Source: Burkholderiales bacterium PBB3 (lineage in GTDB: Bacteria > Pseudomonadota > Gammaproteobacteria > Burkholderiales > Burkholderiaceae_C). From it: DNA of 64,000 nt. Made by a program: the position numbers and the translations under genes. The notes under the pieces were generated by a model. That model ran no database searches. It saw nothing but the letters and a program-made list of their open reading frames with translations, and was not told the DNA's origin. Positions within the stretch are counted from its first letter, which is position 1; every line of letters begins with the position of its first letter. This document shows positions 48,229-55,503 of the stretch, piece by piece. The stretch lies in contig NKIK01000025.1 in assembly GCA_002256115.1 (NCBI GenBank), positions 1 to 64,000 of the forward strand. The letters are read 5' to 3'.

Positions 48229-48434
48229 GGCAGTCCTCGTCGTTGAAATCAACGAGAGTGGCAAAGCTGGGGGAATACCGCAAGGACCGTCTGCACCGGT
48301 CGCTTACGTAGGTTTTCTCGGTATTCAGGCTGTAGTGCATATAGCGAAGCCGCTCGCGCATCTGGTCCAGAAGCCGCTTGGATTGCAGCGGAGGGCGATC
48401 CGTCGCTTTAGCTAGATTTGCGAATTTGTTATTA

Positions 48435-48450
48435 CTGTTCATAAAAACAG
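48435..48450. promoter_or_regulatory. LexA (SOS) box overlapping the intI start codon
   Basis: CTGTTCATAAAAACAG fits the proteobacterial LexA consensus CTGT-N8-ACAG perfectly. It spans the intI start codon (48440-48442, minus strand), where integron integrases are typically SOS-repressed. No other copy of this pattern was noted nearby. Confidence 0.8.
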
Positions 48451-48599
48451 TATATGGATGCGACCCAATGAATTCAAGTGTTTCCGGCGTAATGGTGTTC
48501 CAGTTCAACAGCAGATCAGAGGTTTTATCAGCGTGTTTGCAGGGTTTGTACTCAATTTATTGAGCGACATGGAGAAGTGAAAGCTCAGGTTCAGTTATA

Positions 48600-48688
48600 A
48601 ATCAACGACTTACAAAAACTGGGAGCGACATCATGGTTCACACCAACCTTGTTGATAAGACAGGTTTCACTCATATATCAAGTTAGCC
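48600..48688 (+). other. attI-like primary recombination site
   Basis: The segment between the intI start and the first cassette ends in ATCAAGTTAGCC, whose GTTAGCC (48682-48688) is the consensus crossover core GTTRRRY. It is not part of an attC palindrome. Its position relative to intI and the cassettes fits attI. The left limit is arbitrary. Confidence 0.65.
48652..48679 (+). promoter_or_regulatory. Candidate cassette promoter Pc
   Basis: TTGATA, a 16-bp spacer and TATATC resemble a sigma70 promoter pointing into the first cassette, placed inside the attI-like segment. It is read by eye only. Confidence 0.4.
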
Positions 48689-48709
48689 CGCACAGACACC
48701 AATATTTAC

Positions 48710-49123
48710 ATGAGTTGCATGATCAGAATATCCGGTGAAGCACTCGATATCGAGGCTTTGCTTTTGCACCGAAGCCTTGCGCCGTATCGCACATGGCGCA
48801 AGGGGGATGCACGAACGATCAAGGCCAAGATCCATTCCGACAGCGGAGTAAGCTTTGTGGCAAGTGATGCAGACTTTGATGAGTTTGAGCGCCAATTGAC
48901 AGACGCAACTGAATTCCTTGAGACGCACGCGTCAGAGGTTGCGTCTATGGCAGCGACTCCCGGCGTCAAACTTGCCACTCTGGATTTTGGAGTTTCTCTT
49001 TATGAAGATTCAGTCGCGCAGTTTTGCTCTTTCCCCCCGAAGTTTGTTCAGCTTGCAGCCAGTGCTGGCCTTGGCTTAGAGGTTTCCATATATGCCTGCA
49101 GCAAAGACGCCAGTGAGGGCTAA
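48710..49123 (+). CDS. Cassette 1: DUF4279-like protein
   Basis: A 137-aa soluble protein. The N-terminal ISGEALDIEALLLHRSLAPY and TWRKGDA, followed by a ~70-residue helical/beta body, resemble DUF4279 proteins, which are frequent in accessory DNA and have unknown function. The stop codon lies within the attC left end (GGCTAAC), typical of a cassette gene. It is first in the array, closest to the presumed Pc promoter. Confidence 0.7.
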   Translation: MSCMIRISGEALDIEALLLHRSLAPYRTWRKGDARTIKAKIHSDSGVSFVASDADFDEFERQLTDATEFLETHASEVASMAATPGVKLATLDFGVSLYEDSVAQFCSFPPKFVQLAASAGLGLEVSIYACSKDASEG

Positions 49124-49204
49124 CAGGTTGCCCGTCGCGGACACGCAGCCGCAGGTTGCCGCTTCGCGGCGCCGGCTGCGCGCCGGACAGCGCCAACGTT
49201 AGCC
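49118..49204 (+). repeat. attC site 1
   Basis: 87 bp from GGCTAAC to GTTAGCC, with an imperfect palindrome (GCAGCCGCAGGTTGCCGC against GCGGCGCCGGCTGCGC). It is almost the same as attC 2. Confidence 0.92.
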
Positions 49205-49217
49205 GCCATAGGTGCCC

Positions 49218-49733
49218 ATGCGAGTCGACCTAGTTTCCCAGCCACAGTACGATGCTCTCGTCGAGCTACTGTGCGAGCTGCACACCTACTACAACGAAGG
49301 GTCCTGCGTGTCGCAGGAGATGGTGCGCTCACACCTCATCGACAATCTGCTCGGCACAGACTCACCCCTTCGCCTGGTCGTGGCCTACGACGATGTCGGG
49401 CGAGTATTCGGCTTTGCCGCCATCTCACTGACCTACTCGCTTGTCGACCCCACTCCCGAGCAGCGTCGCCACTGTCAGTTGAAAGAGCTTTATATCCGGT
49501 CATCGCAGAGAAGTCGCGGCGTTGGCAGTGCCATCATGTCGTGGGTTGCGCAATATGCGGCAGCTAACGGCTGTCGTCGCCTTGACTGGCCAGTTAAGGC
49601 GACAAATTCCAGAGGCATCTCTTTCTATGAAGGGCTTGGCGCGCAGCAGGTTGTCGAGAGGCTCAGCTTCAGGCTATCCGAGCCAAGGCTTGGCGAACTG
49701 GCCAGCCAGAGTCAGGGTGTGCATGGCGGCTAA
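49218..49733 (+). CDS. Cassette 2: GNAT-family N-acetyltransferase
   Basis: A 171-aa acetyl-CoA-dependent acetyltransferase. Motif A is visible as LKELYIRSSQRSRGVGSAIM (Q/RxxGxG/A acetyl-CoA loop), followed by LDWPVKATNSRGISFYEGLG (motif B). GNAT enzymes are common integron cargo, some acetylating antibiotics and many of unknown target; nothing here identifies the substrate. ATG 49218 is chosen; a GTG two codons earlier is possible. The stop lies in the next attC. Confidence 0.88.
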   Translation: MRVDLVSQPQYDALVELLCELHTYYNEGSCVSQEMVRSHLIDNLLGTDSPLRLVVAYDDVGRVFGFAAISLTYSLVDPTPEQRRHCQLKELYIRSSQRSRGVGSAIMSWVAQYAAANGCRRLDWPVKATNSRGISFYEGLGAQQVVERLSFRLSEPRLGELASQSQGVHGG

Positions 49734-49814
49734 CAGGTTGCTCGTCGCGGACGCGCAGCAGCAGGTTGCCGCTGCGCGGCGCTTGCTGCGTGCCGTACAG
49801 CGCCGACGTTAAGC
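49728..49814 (+). repeat. attC site 2
   Basis: 87 bp from GGCTAAC to GTTAAGC, same length and nearly the same sequence as attC 1 (AACAGGTTGC, CGTCGCGGAC and CGCAGCAGCAGG shared). Confidence 0.92.
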
Positions 49815-49827
49815 CTCATCAGCCACC

Positions 49828-50349
49828 ATGGCCTCCATATTCGCTTTCAAATGCACATGCTGCGGCGAGATCCATGAGGGATCCCCGAGCATTGGATATC
49901 GAATGCCCGATCAGTACGCTTGTCTTTCCGAAGAGCAGCGCGCGGCAATGGGCAAGATCAGCAGTGACTTCTGCACCATCACGCACGAAGAGGGAATCGA
50001 CTACTTCATTCGTGCCGTCCTGGAGGTTCCAATTCACGGGGTCGAAGATCCATTCCTATGGGGGGTCTGGGTTTCGCTGAGCGAGAAGAGCTTTACTCGC
50101 TATGTCGAAACGTACGATGCGCCAGTTGAGGGAGAAGGCTTCTTTGGCTGGGTCTGCAACTCGATTCCGGCCTATCCATACGAGAGGTCTCGTGCGGCTG
50201 ATGTTGTCGTTCAGCTTGGCGGTCAGCGTCCGAAGGTGGTGCTGCACCGAGGCGACCCTGAAGACGACTCGTTAGTGATCGATCAAGTCCATGGAATTTC
50301 TGTGTCGCGAGCCCAGCAAATAGCGGAGCGTGCATTCCATGAGGCTTAA
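49828..50349 (+). CDS. Cassette 3: DUF2199 family protein
   Basis: A 173-aa protein with an N-terminal zinc-ribbon-like FKCTCCGEIHEGSPSIGY, then CTITHEEGIDYFIRAVLEVP and FLWGVWVSLSEKSFTRYVE, matching DUF2199. Function unknown. Such proteins often occur next to mobile DNA. The stop is inside the left end of attC 3. Confidence 0.85.
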   Translation: MASIFAFKCTCCGEIHEGSPSIGYRMPDQYACLSEEQRAAMGKISSDFCTITHEEGIDYFIRAVLEVPIHGVEDPFLWGVWVSLSEKSFTRYVETYDAPVEGEGFFGWVCNSIPAYPYERSRAADVVVQLGGQRPKVVLHRGDPEDDSLVIDQVHGISVSRAQQIAERAFHEA

Positions 50350-50401
50350 CCATTCGCTCCACCGCACGGCCTTCGGCCGCCTGTGAGCTCAAACGTTAGA
50401 A
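50344..50401 (+). repeat. attC site 3
   Basis: 58 bp from GCTTAAC to GTTAGAA with hairpin ACGGCC-TTC-GGCCG, a shorter class of attC than sites 1 and 2. Confidence 0.85.
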
Positions 50402-50404
50402 GTC

Positions 50405-50833
50405 ATGCGAGCCCACAATCCTTTGTTTCTGCTTCCGGCGCTGTTGTTCTGTACTTCAGTGGCAGCAGCCAGTTGCCGTCCTTCTGACGTCGTCGGACAA
50501 TTGCCGAAGTACGCTTCAGACGAGGCGCTAGTGCAATATGCACGCGTCGTCGTGCGTGGCATTGCCAAGGAATCTCCCAGCCCTGGGCACATCAGGTTCC
50601 TAGTTCAACGTTGGGAAAAGGGCGCTGGACCTGCAGAGATAATAGTCAGCGGGTTCCCGCACGGGTACACGCTAACAAGTTGCGCTTCGTTGCGCGATGA
50701 GATCGAGTTTGATGTTCCACATCTTCTGGTACTCGAGGATTTGCCCAAGGATGGAGAAGCGCGCCTCTTTCGATCGGGTGGCATCCCTGCCGGGGAGGTC
50801 TTTCGCCGGGCAATTCCTCAGCCCTCAAACTAA
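50405..50833 (+). CDS. Cassette 4: exported hypothetical protein
   Basis: A 142-aa protein with a signal peptide (LFLLPALLFCTSVAAA-S) and two mature cysteines (SCRPSD, TSCASL) that could form a disulfide. The body is beta-rich (IRFLVQRWEKGAGPAEIIVSG). No family recognised. The gene starts four bases after attC 3. Confidence 0.65.
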   Translation: MRAHNPLFLLPALLFCTSVAAASCRPSDVVGQLPKYASDEALVQYARVVVRGIAKESPSPGHIRFLVQRWEKGAGPAEIIVSGFPHGYTLTSCASLRDEIEFDVPHLLVLEDLPKDGEARLFRSGGIPAGEVFRRAIPQPSN

Positions 50834-50860
50834 CTTGATTTCTAACGGATAAGGTTAGAT
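50828..50860 (+). repeat. Degenerate or truncated attC 4
   Basis: ACTAAC at the cassette 4 stop, then TCTAAC-GGATAAG-GTTAGA and a GTTAGAT core. The span is only about 33 bp, too short for a normal attC, and the IS91-type element begins immediately after it. Confidence 0.45.
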
Positions 50861-51109
50861 CGTGATCGCGAAGCGGGCCACGATCTGAACCGGTTGTTGG
50901 ACAAGCCCGGTTCCGAAGCACCCCCCCTGGAAATATGTCTCACTGTCCCACCGGCGGCGGCGACCCCAACCCCCGTTGCAAGGGCTGATTGCCCAACTGG
51001 GTTCAATCCTGTTGGCCCATCAAACTGCTTCCCACTATTTTTGAGCGAACGCTGCCACCACACCCGCTGGGCGTGCTTCTCGCGCAGGTGGTCTCGCTAC
51101 TGTCTGTAC

Positions 51110-52219
51110 TTAAAGCGCCAGCTCCTGTTGCCGTGTTTCGCCGGGACGATGAACCTCAGCCGGCAAGATGCGCCGCCGGATGATGACCATGGGCGCGCCA
51201 CAGCAAGTACACAACAACTGCGGGCGTGCTGTCGGCGTGGATGCAATGGCTGGCGCCAGTTTGAACACCAACAGCTTGAGCAACGCCATCAAGCGCTTGC
51301 TGTTGGCATACAAAAAGCCATAGTTGCGCGAACGCCGAAACCCCTTGGGCAGCACATGCTGCAACACCAGCCACAAGAAGGTGGCCCCGTTGACCGTACG
51401 CAGCACAAATCTCTTGGTCTTGCTGTCGCGGTATCGATAAGTAACCTGGCCGTTCTCGCAACGAATGATGTCTTTCTCCTGAATTACACCCCGGTACAAA
51501 TAGCGCCCCAGGTAAACCAAGGCCTTCTCACCATTAGCCACACTCTTGCAGTCCACCACCCATTTCTCGGGCAGGTCTGGCGGCAGTGGCAAACCTGCAT
51601 TCAGCAGGGCTGCCAGCAACTTGCCGCGAAACACCTTGGCCAACGCCTTGTGGTTGAACAAATAGCCGTCACCCTTGGCGCTGCGGCGCAGACTGCGCCA
51701 CAAGCCCTGGTCTGCGTCCAGCGCGGCCGCAGGCATGGTCAGATGCACATGCGGGTGAAACTGCAGGCGGCGCGAATGCGTATGCAGCACCGCCACTGCA
51801 CCGGGGCTACCCTGTAGGTGTTTATGGTTTTGGCTGAAGGTGCTCAGCGTGGCCCAGGCACACTCCATCAACGTGGCATACACCGTGCGCTGGTGGTGCC
51901 AAGCCAAGCCCCGCAGTTCGGCGGGCAAGGTGAAGGTGATCAAGAAATAGCTGCCCGGCACCAGCAGCCGGGTTTGCCGCTCAATCCACCGCTGGCTCTC
52001 AAAATGCTGGCAATGCGGACAGTTGCGATGCCCACAGGAGTGCGGAACAAAGCGCTGTTCATCACAGCTGCTGCATTGCGCCAACATGTGCACGCCCGAG
52101 CTGGTGCGGCAACGCTTCATCGCCTCCAGCGCGCGGCGCTGGCTGGGCAAAATGGCGTTCTGGTATTGGTTGAGGTAATCGGTCTCGAAACGCTCAATGA
52201 TGGAGGCCATGGCAATCAT
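51110..52219 (-). CDS. IS91-family rolling-circle transposase
   Basis: A 369-aa protein. The N-terminal zinc-binding domain is MLAQCSSCDEQRFVPHSCGH plus RNCPHC. The HUH motif is HPHVHLTM. The downstream tyrosine region includes LGRYLYRGVI (Y2-type). The C-terminus has a CTCCGAPM zinc motif. ATG 52219 follows GGAGG at good spacing. It cleaves and joins single strands in rolling-circle transposition. It appears intact. Confidence 0.93.
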   Translation of the reverse strand: MIAMASIIERFETDYLNQYQNAILPSQRRALEAMKRCRTSSGVHMLAQCSSCDEQRFVPHSCGHRNCPHCQHFESQRWIERQTRLLVPGSYFLITFTLPAELRGLAWHHQRTVYATLMECAWATLSTFSQNHKHLQGSPGAVAVLHTHSRRLQFHPHVHLTMPAAALDADQGLWRSLRRSAKGDGYLFNHKALAKVFRGKLLAALLNAGLPLPPDLPEKWVVDCKSVANGEKALVYLGRYLYRGVIQEKDIIRCENGQVTYRYRDSKTKRFVLRTVNGATFLWLVLQHVLPKGFRRSRNYGFLYANSKRLMALLKLLVFKLAPAIASTPTARPQLLCTCCGAPMVIIRRRILPAEVHRPGETRQQELAL

Positions 52220-52230
52220 TTGACACCTCC

Positions 52231-53123
52231 TCAATCGATGCTGAAACGCTGCATCAAGGCATCGATGCGAACACTGGCCTGGTCGTTGGTGTGGCTGGTC
52301 AGGTGGGTGTAACGTGCGGTGGTGAGAATCGAGTAGTGGCCCAGGATCTTCTGCACTTCCAGCAGATCGACTCCGGACTCGATCAGGTGGGTTGCATAGC
52401 TGTGGCGAAGACTGTGCGGGGTGATCTTTTTTTTAGGCCGCAATCGATGGCCACTTGGTGCAAGGTCTTTTGCACCCCACCCCGGTCCAGCGGTGTGCGA
52501 GCGCTGGCGGCGCCGCTCAATCCACCATGGCGATTGGGAAACAGCAGCTCGGGGTTATGGTGGGTCTTCCAGAACCGGCGCAACACGCCCAGGGTTGCCT
52601 CAGGCAAAGGCACAAAGCGGTCCCGATTGCCTTTGGAATCACGAATATGCACACGGTGGCGCACCGCATCAATGTCGGAGACCGTCAAGGCCAGACCTTC
52701 ACCCAGGCGCAAGCCCAGGCTGTACAGCGTGAAATAGAACACCCGGTAGCTCAGCGTGCGCGTCGCGGAAAACAGGGCCTGTGCTTCCTCGACGGTGACG
52801 ATATCGGGCAGGCGTGAAACCTTGGGCGGCTTGATGAAATGGGGCATGGTCCAGGGTTTGCCCAACACATGTAGGGTGTAGAACTTGAAGGCATACAGAT
52901 CAAGCTTGACCGCGCTCCAGGAGTGCGAGGCAATCAGGTCACTGAAGTAATCGGTCAGTTGAGCGGCCGACAAATTGTCGATGCGGTGGTCGAAGTAGTC
53001 ACCCATGCGCCGGATGCCACGGGCATAGGCGTCAATGGTCTTGGGTTGCAGGCCTTTGAGTTTGAGGTGCTTGAGGTGGGTTTGGTAGCGCTTCTCGAAG
53101 TCTGGGGGGATTGGCGTGTTCAT
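52231..53123 (-). pseudogene. IS91-associated tyrosine recombinase, frameshifted at an A8 run
   Basis: The N-terminal SAM-like domain (LKGLQPKTIDAYARGIRRMG) and the catalytic domain with first Arg (LYSLGLRLGEGLAL) lie in one frame up to [10 protein letters not shown]. The remainder, with [13 protein letters not shown] and [14 protein letters not shown] (His-x-x-Arg and Tyr), lies in another. The break is at an eight-A run (plus-strand T 52427-52434). This could be a mutation or programmed slippage that yields both products. It ends 12 bp before the transposase start. Confidence 0.85.
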
Positions 53124-53237
53124 GCTGCTGTGTCCTCACGAAATGTTGATGCAGAATCACCCCACCGGAATTGAAGGGGTGAAAGTGCAGAATAGATCGT
53201 GTCAGCGCTGGGGAGGACTACTCCGCGTAGCGGCTTC

Positions 53238-53324
53238 GTCCAACCTGCCAATCGACACGGCCCCACAACAGCTGGAGGCGGCTTCGCCGCTCATGTTGGT
53301 GGTCCGGTCATCTTCACGTTAGGG
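53238..53324 (+). repeat. attC site 5
   Basis: 87 bp from a perfect GTCCAAC to GTTAGGG with hairpin GGCGGC-TTC-GCCGC. The left half (CTGCCAATCGACACGG) matches attC 7 closely. It is the surviving end of the cassette disrupted by the IS91-type element. Confidence 0.88.
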
Positions 53325-53330
53325 CGCATA

Positions 53331-53927
53331 GTGCCAGTCAGTGCCGCGCAGAAATCCCGCCTCAACGAAAGCTTGACCTTCCAGGTTAAGGTCGTGCCGA
53401 ATGATCTTTGGTGGAGCATGCTTGCCGCGCAAGACAGGTCGCTGCCCTGGCACGAAACGGTGTTGCGCCCGATCTTGCAGAGCGCGACGGAGGCCTGGGC
53501 TTATGAGCTTCCCCAAGGTTCGGCGGTGCACCGCTCCGCCGGCGCCATCGTCACAGAGAAGCAAGGCAAGTTCGCGCTCGACCTCTCAGCGGAGTTGATC
53601 CATGGGCACGAACTGTTCTGGAATGCATCTGGAGGCAAGCGCGGCTCTATCGTCATCGTCTCGCCTCTCGCAGACTTCCCTGCGAACAAGGTGTTCCCTC
53701 ACTGCTACAAGGCACTGGTGGTAGGCAACCCAAATGTGGCGCATTCGCCGTCGGCCCTCCGTTTCGCCAAGGCAAAGCTCGCGCGTGGAAACAACTTGGT
53801 CTGTGTCTTTCCCCGCAACAACGGCTTCGAGTACTTCGATCTCTACGCGTCCCAACAAGAGATCCTTCCTCTGTTCGCTAAGGCATTGGCCCTCGTACCA
53901 GGGGACCCAGCCCAGAATGCGCCCTAA
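53331..53927 (+). CDS. Cassette 6: hypothetical protein
   Basis: A 198-aa soluble protein starting at a GTG six bases after the attC core; the open frame extends upstream through the attC without meaning. Features include NDLWWSMLAAQDRSLPWHET, an SIVIVSPLADFP strand and FEYFDLYASQQEILPLFAKA near the end. No family recognised. The stop lies at the left end of the next attC. Confidence 0.6.
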   Translation: MPVSAAQKSRLNESLTFQVKVVPNDLWWSMLAAQDRSLPWHETVLRPILQSATEAWAYELPQGSAVHRSAGAIVTEKQGKFALDLSAELIHGHELFWNASGGKRGSIVIVSPLADFPANKVFPHCYKALVVGNPNVAHSPSALRFAKAKLARGNNLVCVFPRNNGFEYFDLYASQQEILPLFAKALALVPGDPAQNAP

Positions 53928-54047
53928 CCCTTCGCTCGAGCCGACCCGCTCCGGCAAGGCAGCCCGGCCGTCAAGGGCGGAGTAGCATGTTGCCCTTGTC
54001 GGCCGGGCCGCCTTGCCTCCACGGTCGGCTCAGCTCAAACGTTAAAC
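53922..54047 (+). repeat. attC site 6
   Basis: About 126 bp from CCCTAAC to GTTAAAC, with a long palindrome in which GCCGACCCGCTCCGGCAAGG pairs with CCTTGCCTCCACGGTCGGC and GCCCGGCCG pairs with CGGCCGGGC. The longest attC in the array. Confidence 0.88.
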
Positions 54048-54053
54048 ATCAGA

Positions 54054-54335
54054 ATGTCCCCAGCCACCATTCGTTCGCTTTACTGGTTGCCCGGTCCCCT
54101 GCTGGCAATATGCCTAGTGGCATTTGCTGTCGTTGGACGAGGTGGTCCGGGGTTCTTCTTCATGTCGCTTTATGGCTGTGTCCTCTTCATGTTCGGGGCT
54201 CCACTGTTGCAGTTCATCTTGCTTCGAACGGAGCGATTTCGAAATCGCTACTCAAAGGCTTGCAGGGTGGCACTTCTTGTCATGGTTGTTGCGCTCTTGC
54301 TTCCAGCATTCGCTGGTGTGTTTAGTTTCTGGTGA
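54054..54335 (+). CDS. Cassette 7: small membrane protein
   Basis: A 93-aa protein with three hydrophobic segments (LYWLPGPLLAICLVAFAVVG, FFFMSLYGCVLFMFGAPLL, VALLVMVVALLLPAFAGVF). No family recognised. It starts seven bases after the attC core, as expected for a cassette gene. Confidence 0.62.
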   Translation: MSPATIRSLYWLPGPLLAICLVAFAVVGRGGPGFFFMSLYGCVLFMFGAPLLQFILLRTERFRNRYSKACRVALLVMVVALLLPAFAGVFSFW

Positions 54336-54348
54336 ACGGAACACTGCT

Positions 54349-54426
54349 GTTTAACATGCCAATCGACACGGACCTACAACAGCAGAAGGCGGCTTTGCCG
54401 CATGCCAGTGGCCTTGAACGTTAAAT
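54349..54426 (+). repeat. attC site 7
   Basis: 78 bp from a perfect GTTTAAC to GTTAAAT with hairpin GGCGGC-TTT-GCCGC, similar to attC 5. Confidence 0.92.
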
Positions 54427-54775
54427 GAGAATGCCCAAGATGACGCCAGAGGAGTTTGAGAGCGTTCTTCCCGGGGTTCAGCTCGCGGCGTTTGAAGTTC
54501 TCTGGCCAGCCATTCCGGCACTTGAACTTGTAGGGGCGAAAGTTTGCGGCGGCGGCTTAGAAATTCGCTGCGAGCCCAAGATGAGCCGCGATGACGAGGA
54601 AGCTTGTCGAGGGCTTTTGGACGATATCTGTGGAGTCGCTTTCCCTGGGATACCTGTTGATATCCGATTCGAAGTGGTGGAGCGAGGCAGCGAGTGGCGA
54701 ACGGTAATCTCCGAAGACTTGTTGAGAGTTATCGCGGCGGATGTAGCTCCGTGGCAATTGGAGCAAGGGCGGTGA
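54425..54775 (+). CDS. Cassette 8: hypothetical protein
   Basis: A 116-aa acidic soluble protein (MTPEEFESVLPGVQLAAFEV near the start). The ATG overlaps the attC core. The alternating pattern CGGGLEIRCEPKMSRDDEEA suggests an alpha/beta fold. No family recognised. Confidence 0.58.
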   Translation: MRMPKMTPEEFESVLPGVQLAAFEVLWPAIPALELVGAKVCGGGLEIRCEPKMSRDDEEACRGLLDDICGVAFPGIPVDIRFEVVERGSEWRTVISEDLLRVIAADVAPWQLEQGR

Positions 54776-54779
54776 GCGC

Positions 54780-54836
54780 ATTTAACAGGTCGACCCATCG
54801 GACCGCCTTCGGCGTTCGCCGGCCTTTGCGTTATGT
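54780..54836 (+). repeat. attC site 8
   Basis: 57 bp from a perfect ATTTAAC to GTTATGT, with ACCGCCTTCGGCGTTCGCCGG as the central palindrome region. Confidence 0.86.
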
Positions 54837-54890
54837 CGCACCCACCCACGGTCGTGGTTGACTTCAGAATATTGGTAGCTACAATAAATT

Positions 54891-55163
54891 GTGCATTTCA
54901 TATTCGACCCAAACAAAGACAAGCTGAATTTGGCCAACCATGGCCTATCGCTTTCGTTGGCGGAGAAACTGGTTTGGGATGAGGCATATGTTTGGGTTGA
55001 CCCACGTTACCCGTATGACGAGTTGCGAATGATTGGACTGGTTCCCGAGGGCAACACGCTGTATTACGTGGCATTTGTTGATCGTGGCGATGTGCGCAGA
55101 ATCATCAGCCTGCGCCTTGCCGAGAGACGAGAGGTGAAAAAATATGTCGAAAATATCCAGTAA
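54891..55163 (+). CDS. brnT: Cassette 9a: BrnT-family toxin
   Basis: A 90-aa BrnT-like ribonuclease toxin (RelE-like fold). The N-terminal FDPNKDKLNLANHGLSLSLA matches the family signature (FDxxKxxxNxxKHGxSF), as do IGLVPEGNTLYYVAFVDRGD and the C-terminal RIISLRLAERREVKKY. It cleaves mRNA when freed from BrnA. It overlaps brnA by 20 bp. Toxin-antitoxin cassettes are thought to stabilise large integron arrays. Confidence 0.9.
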   Translation: MHFIFDPNKDKLNLANHGLSLSLAEKLVWDEAYVWVDPRYPYDELRMIGLVPEGNTLYYVAFVDRGDVRRIISLRLAERREVKKYVENIQ

Positions 55164-55452
55164 GCGCATCATCCTGATGCCGTCGGTCAAGGACAACGCG
55201 AGAATTGTCGAAGCGGCCAAGGCCGATCCAGATGCCAAGCCCATGACGAAGGCGCAGCTAGATGCGCTTGTACCGATCAGCGTTGCGAGAGGCAGGCCAA
55301 AATCCGAGAACAAGAAGCTGCTTCTCTCGGTTCGTTACAGCGTCGAGGTTGTGGAGTATTTTCGCTCTACTGGCGATGGCTGGCAGGCACGCATGGACAG
55401 TGTGCTCCGTCAGTATGTGAGCAAGCATGTACCCCGCAGCAAAGCACCATAA
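55144..55452 (+). CDS. brnA: Cassette 9b: BrnA-family antitoxin
   Basis: A 102-aa partner of BrnT with a C-terminal ribbon-helix-helix domain: GRPKSENKKLLLSVRYSVEV and YFRSTGDGWQARMDSVLRQY are diagnostic of BrnA. It neutralises the toxin and represses the operon. The reading overlaps the toxin gene, ensuring coupled synthesis. The stop lies in the left arm of a truncated attC. Confidence 0.9.
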   Translation: MSKISSKRIILMPSVKDNARIVEAAKADPDAKPMTKAQLDALVPISVARGRPKSENKKLLLSVRYSVEVVEYFRSTGDGWQARMDSVLRQYVSKHVPRSKAP

Positions 55453-55485
55453 CTGGTTGCTCGTCCCGGATACGCAGCAGCGGGT
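55448..55485 (+). repeat. Half attC (left arm only)
   Basis: ATAACTGGTTGCTCGTC through CGCAGCAGCGGGTT follows the left half of attC 2 closely, then diverges. The right half and core are absent, so the next gene is fused to this cassette. Confidence 0.7.
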
Positions 55486-55503
55486 TACAAGAGGTGGCAC
55501 CTT

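Larger units (their letters stand above)
45659..48307 (-). mobile_element. IS66-family insertion sequence
   Basis: 2649 bp with terminal inverted repeats GTAAGCATCCGGTGCAGACC (left) and, read inward from the right, GTAAGCGACCGGTGCAGACG. It is flanked by the 8-bp direct repeat GTAGGTTT (45651-45658 and 48308-48315), the expected IS66 target duplication. It carries tnpA, tnpB and tnpC in the usual order on the minus strand, with no passenger gene. Intact ends and exact duplication point to a fairly recent insertion. Confidence 0.96.
45306..48442 (-). pseudogene. intI: Integron integrase intI, split by IS66 and missing its C-terminal half
   Basis: The N-terminal 45 codons (48308-48442, ending [14 protein letters not shown]) and the next 114 codons (45306-45650, starting LYWVRWFIRFHGLRHPRDMG) join in frame when the IS66 element and one 8-bp target copy are removed. 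The joined protein reads as IntI up to LLARLLYGTGMR, which carries the first catalytic Arg. It then ends HWIAC-stop instead of continuing to the HxxR and Tyr boxes. The expected length is about 320-340 aa; about 159 remain. The enzyme cannot recombine cassettes. Its orientation, opposite to the cassettes, is canonical. Confidence 0.93.
50861..53200 (-). mobile_element. IS91-type element with tyrosine recombinase
   Basis: Encodes an HUH-type (IS91) transposase and an upstream tyrosine recombinase on the minus strand, against the cassette direction. The ends are uncertain. A 9-bp direct repeat TAGATCGTG occurs at 50856-50864 and 53193-53201, but IS91 elements are not expected to duplicate their target. 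The cassette into which it inserted has lost any recognisable gene. About 250 bp downstream of the transposase hold only GC-rich sequence with small hairpins, possibly the element's origin end. Confidence 0.75.

Noticed and set aside
47650..48264. A single long minus-strand frame over tnpA and tnpB as one protein
   Set aside because: Only its first part is TnpA; the rest is out-of-frame reading across the true tnpA end and tnpB. The genuine C-terminus is in another frame.
48652..48679. Treating the Pc candidate as a confirmed promoter
   Set aside because: Only two hexamers with a 16-bp spacer were matched by eye. It is kept as a low-confidence feature and not used as evidence elsewhere.
51001..51817. 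Plus-strand open frame opposite the IS91 transposase
   Set aside because: It mirrors the transposase gene on the other strand and has no domain of its own.
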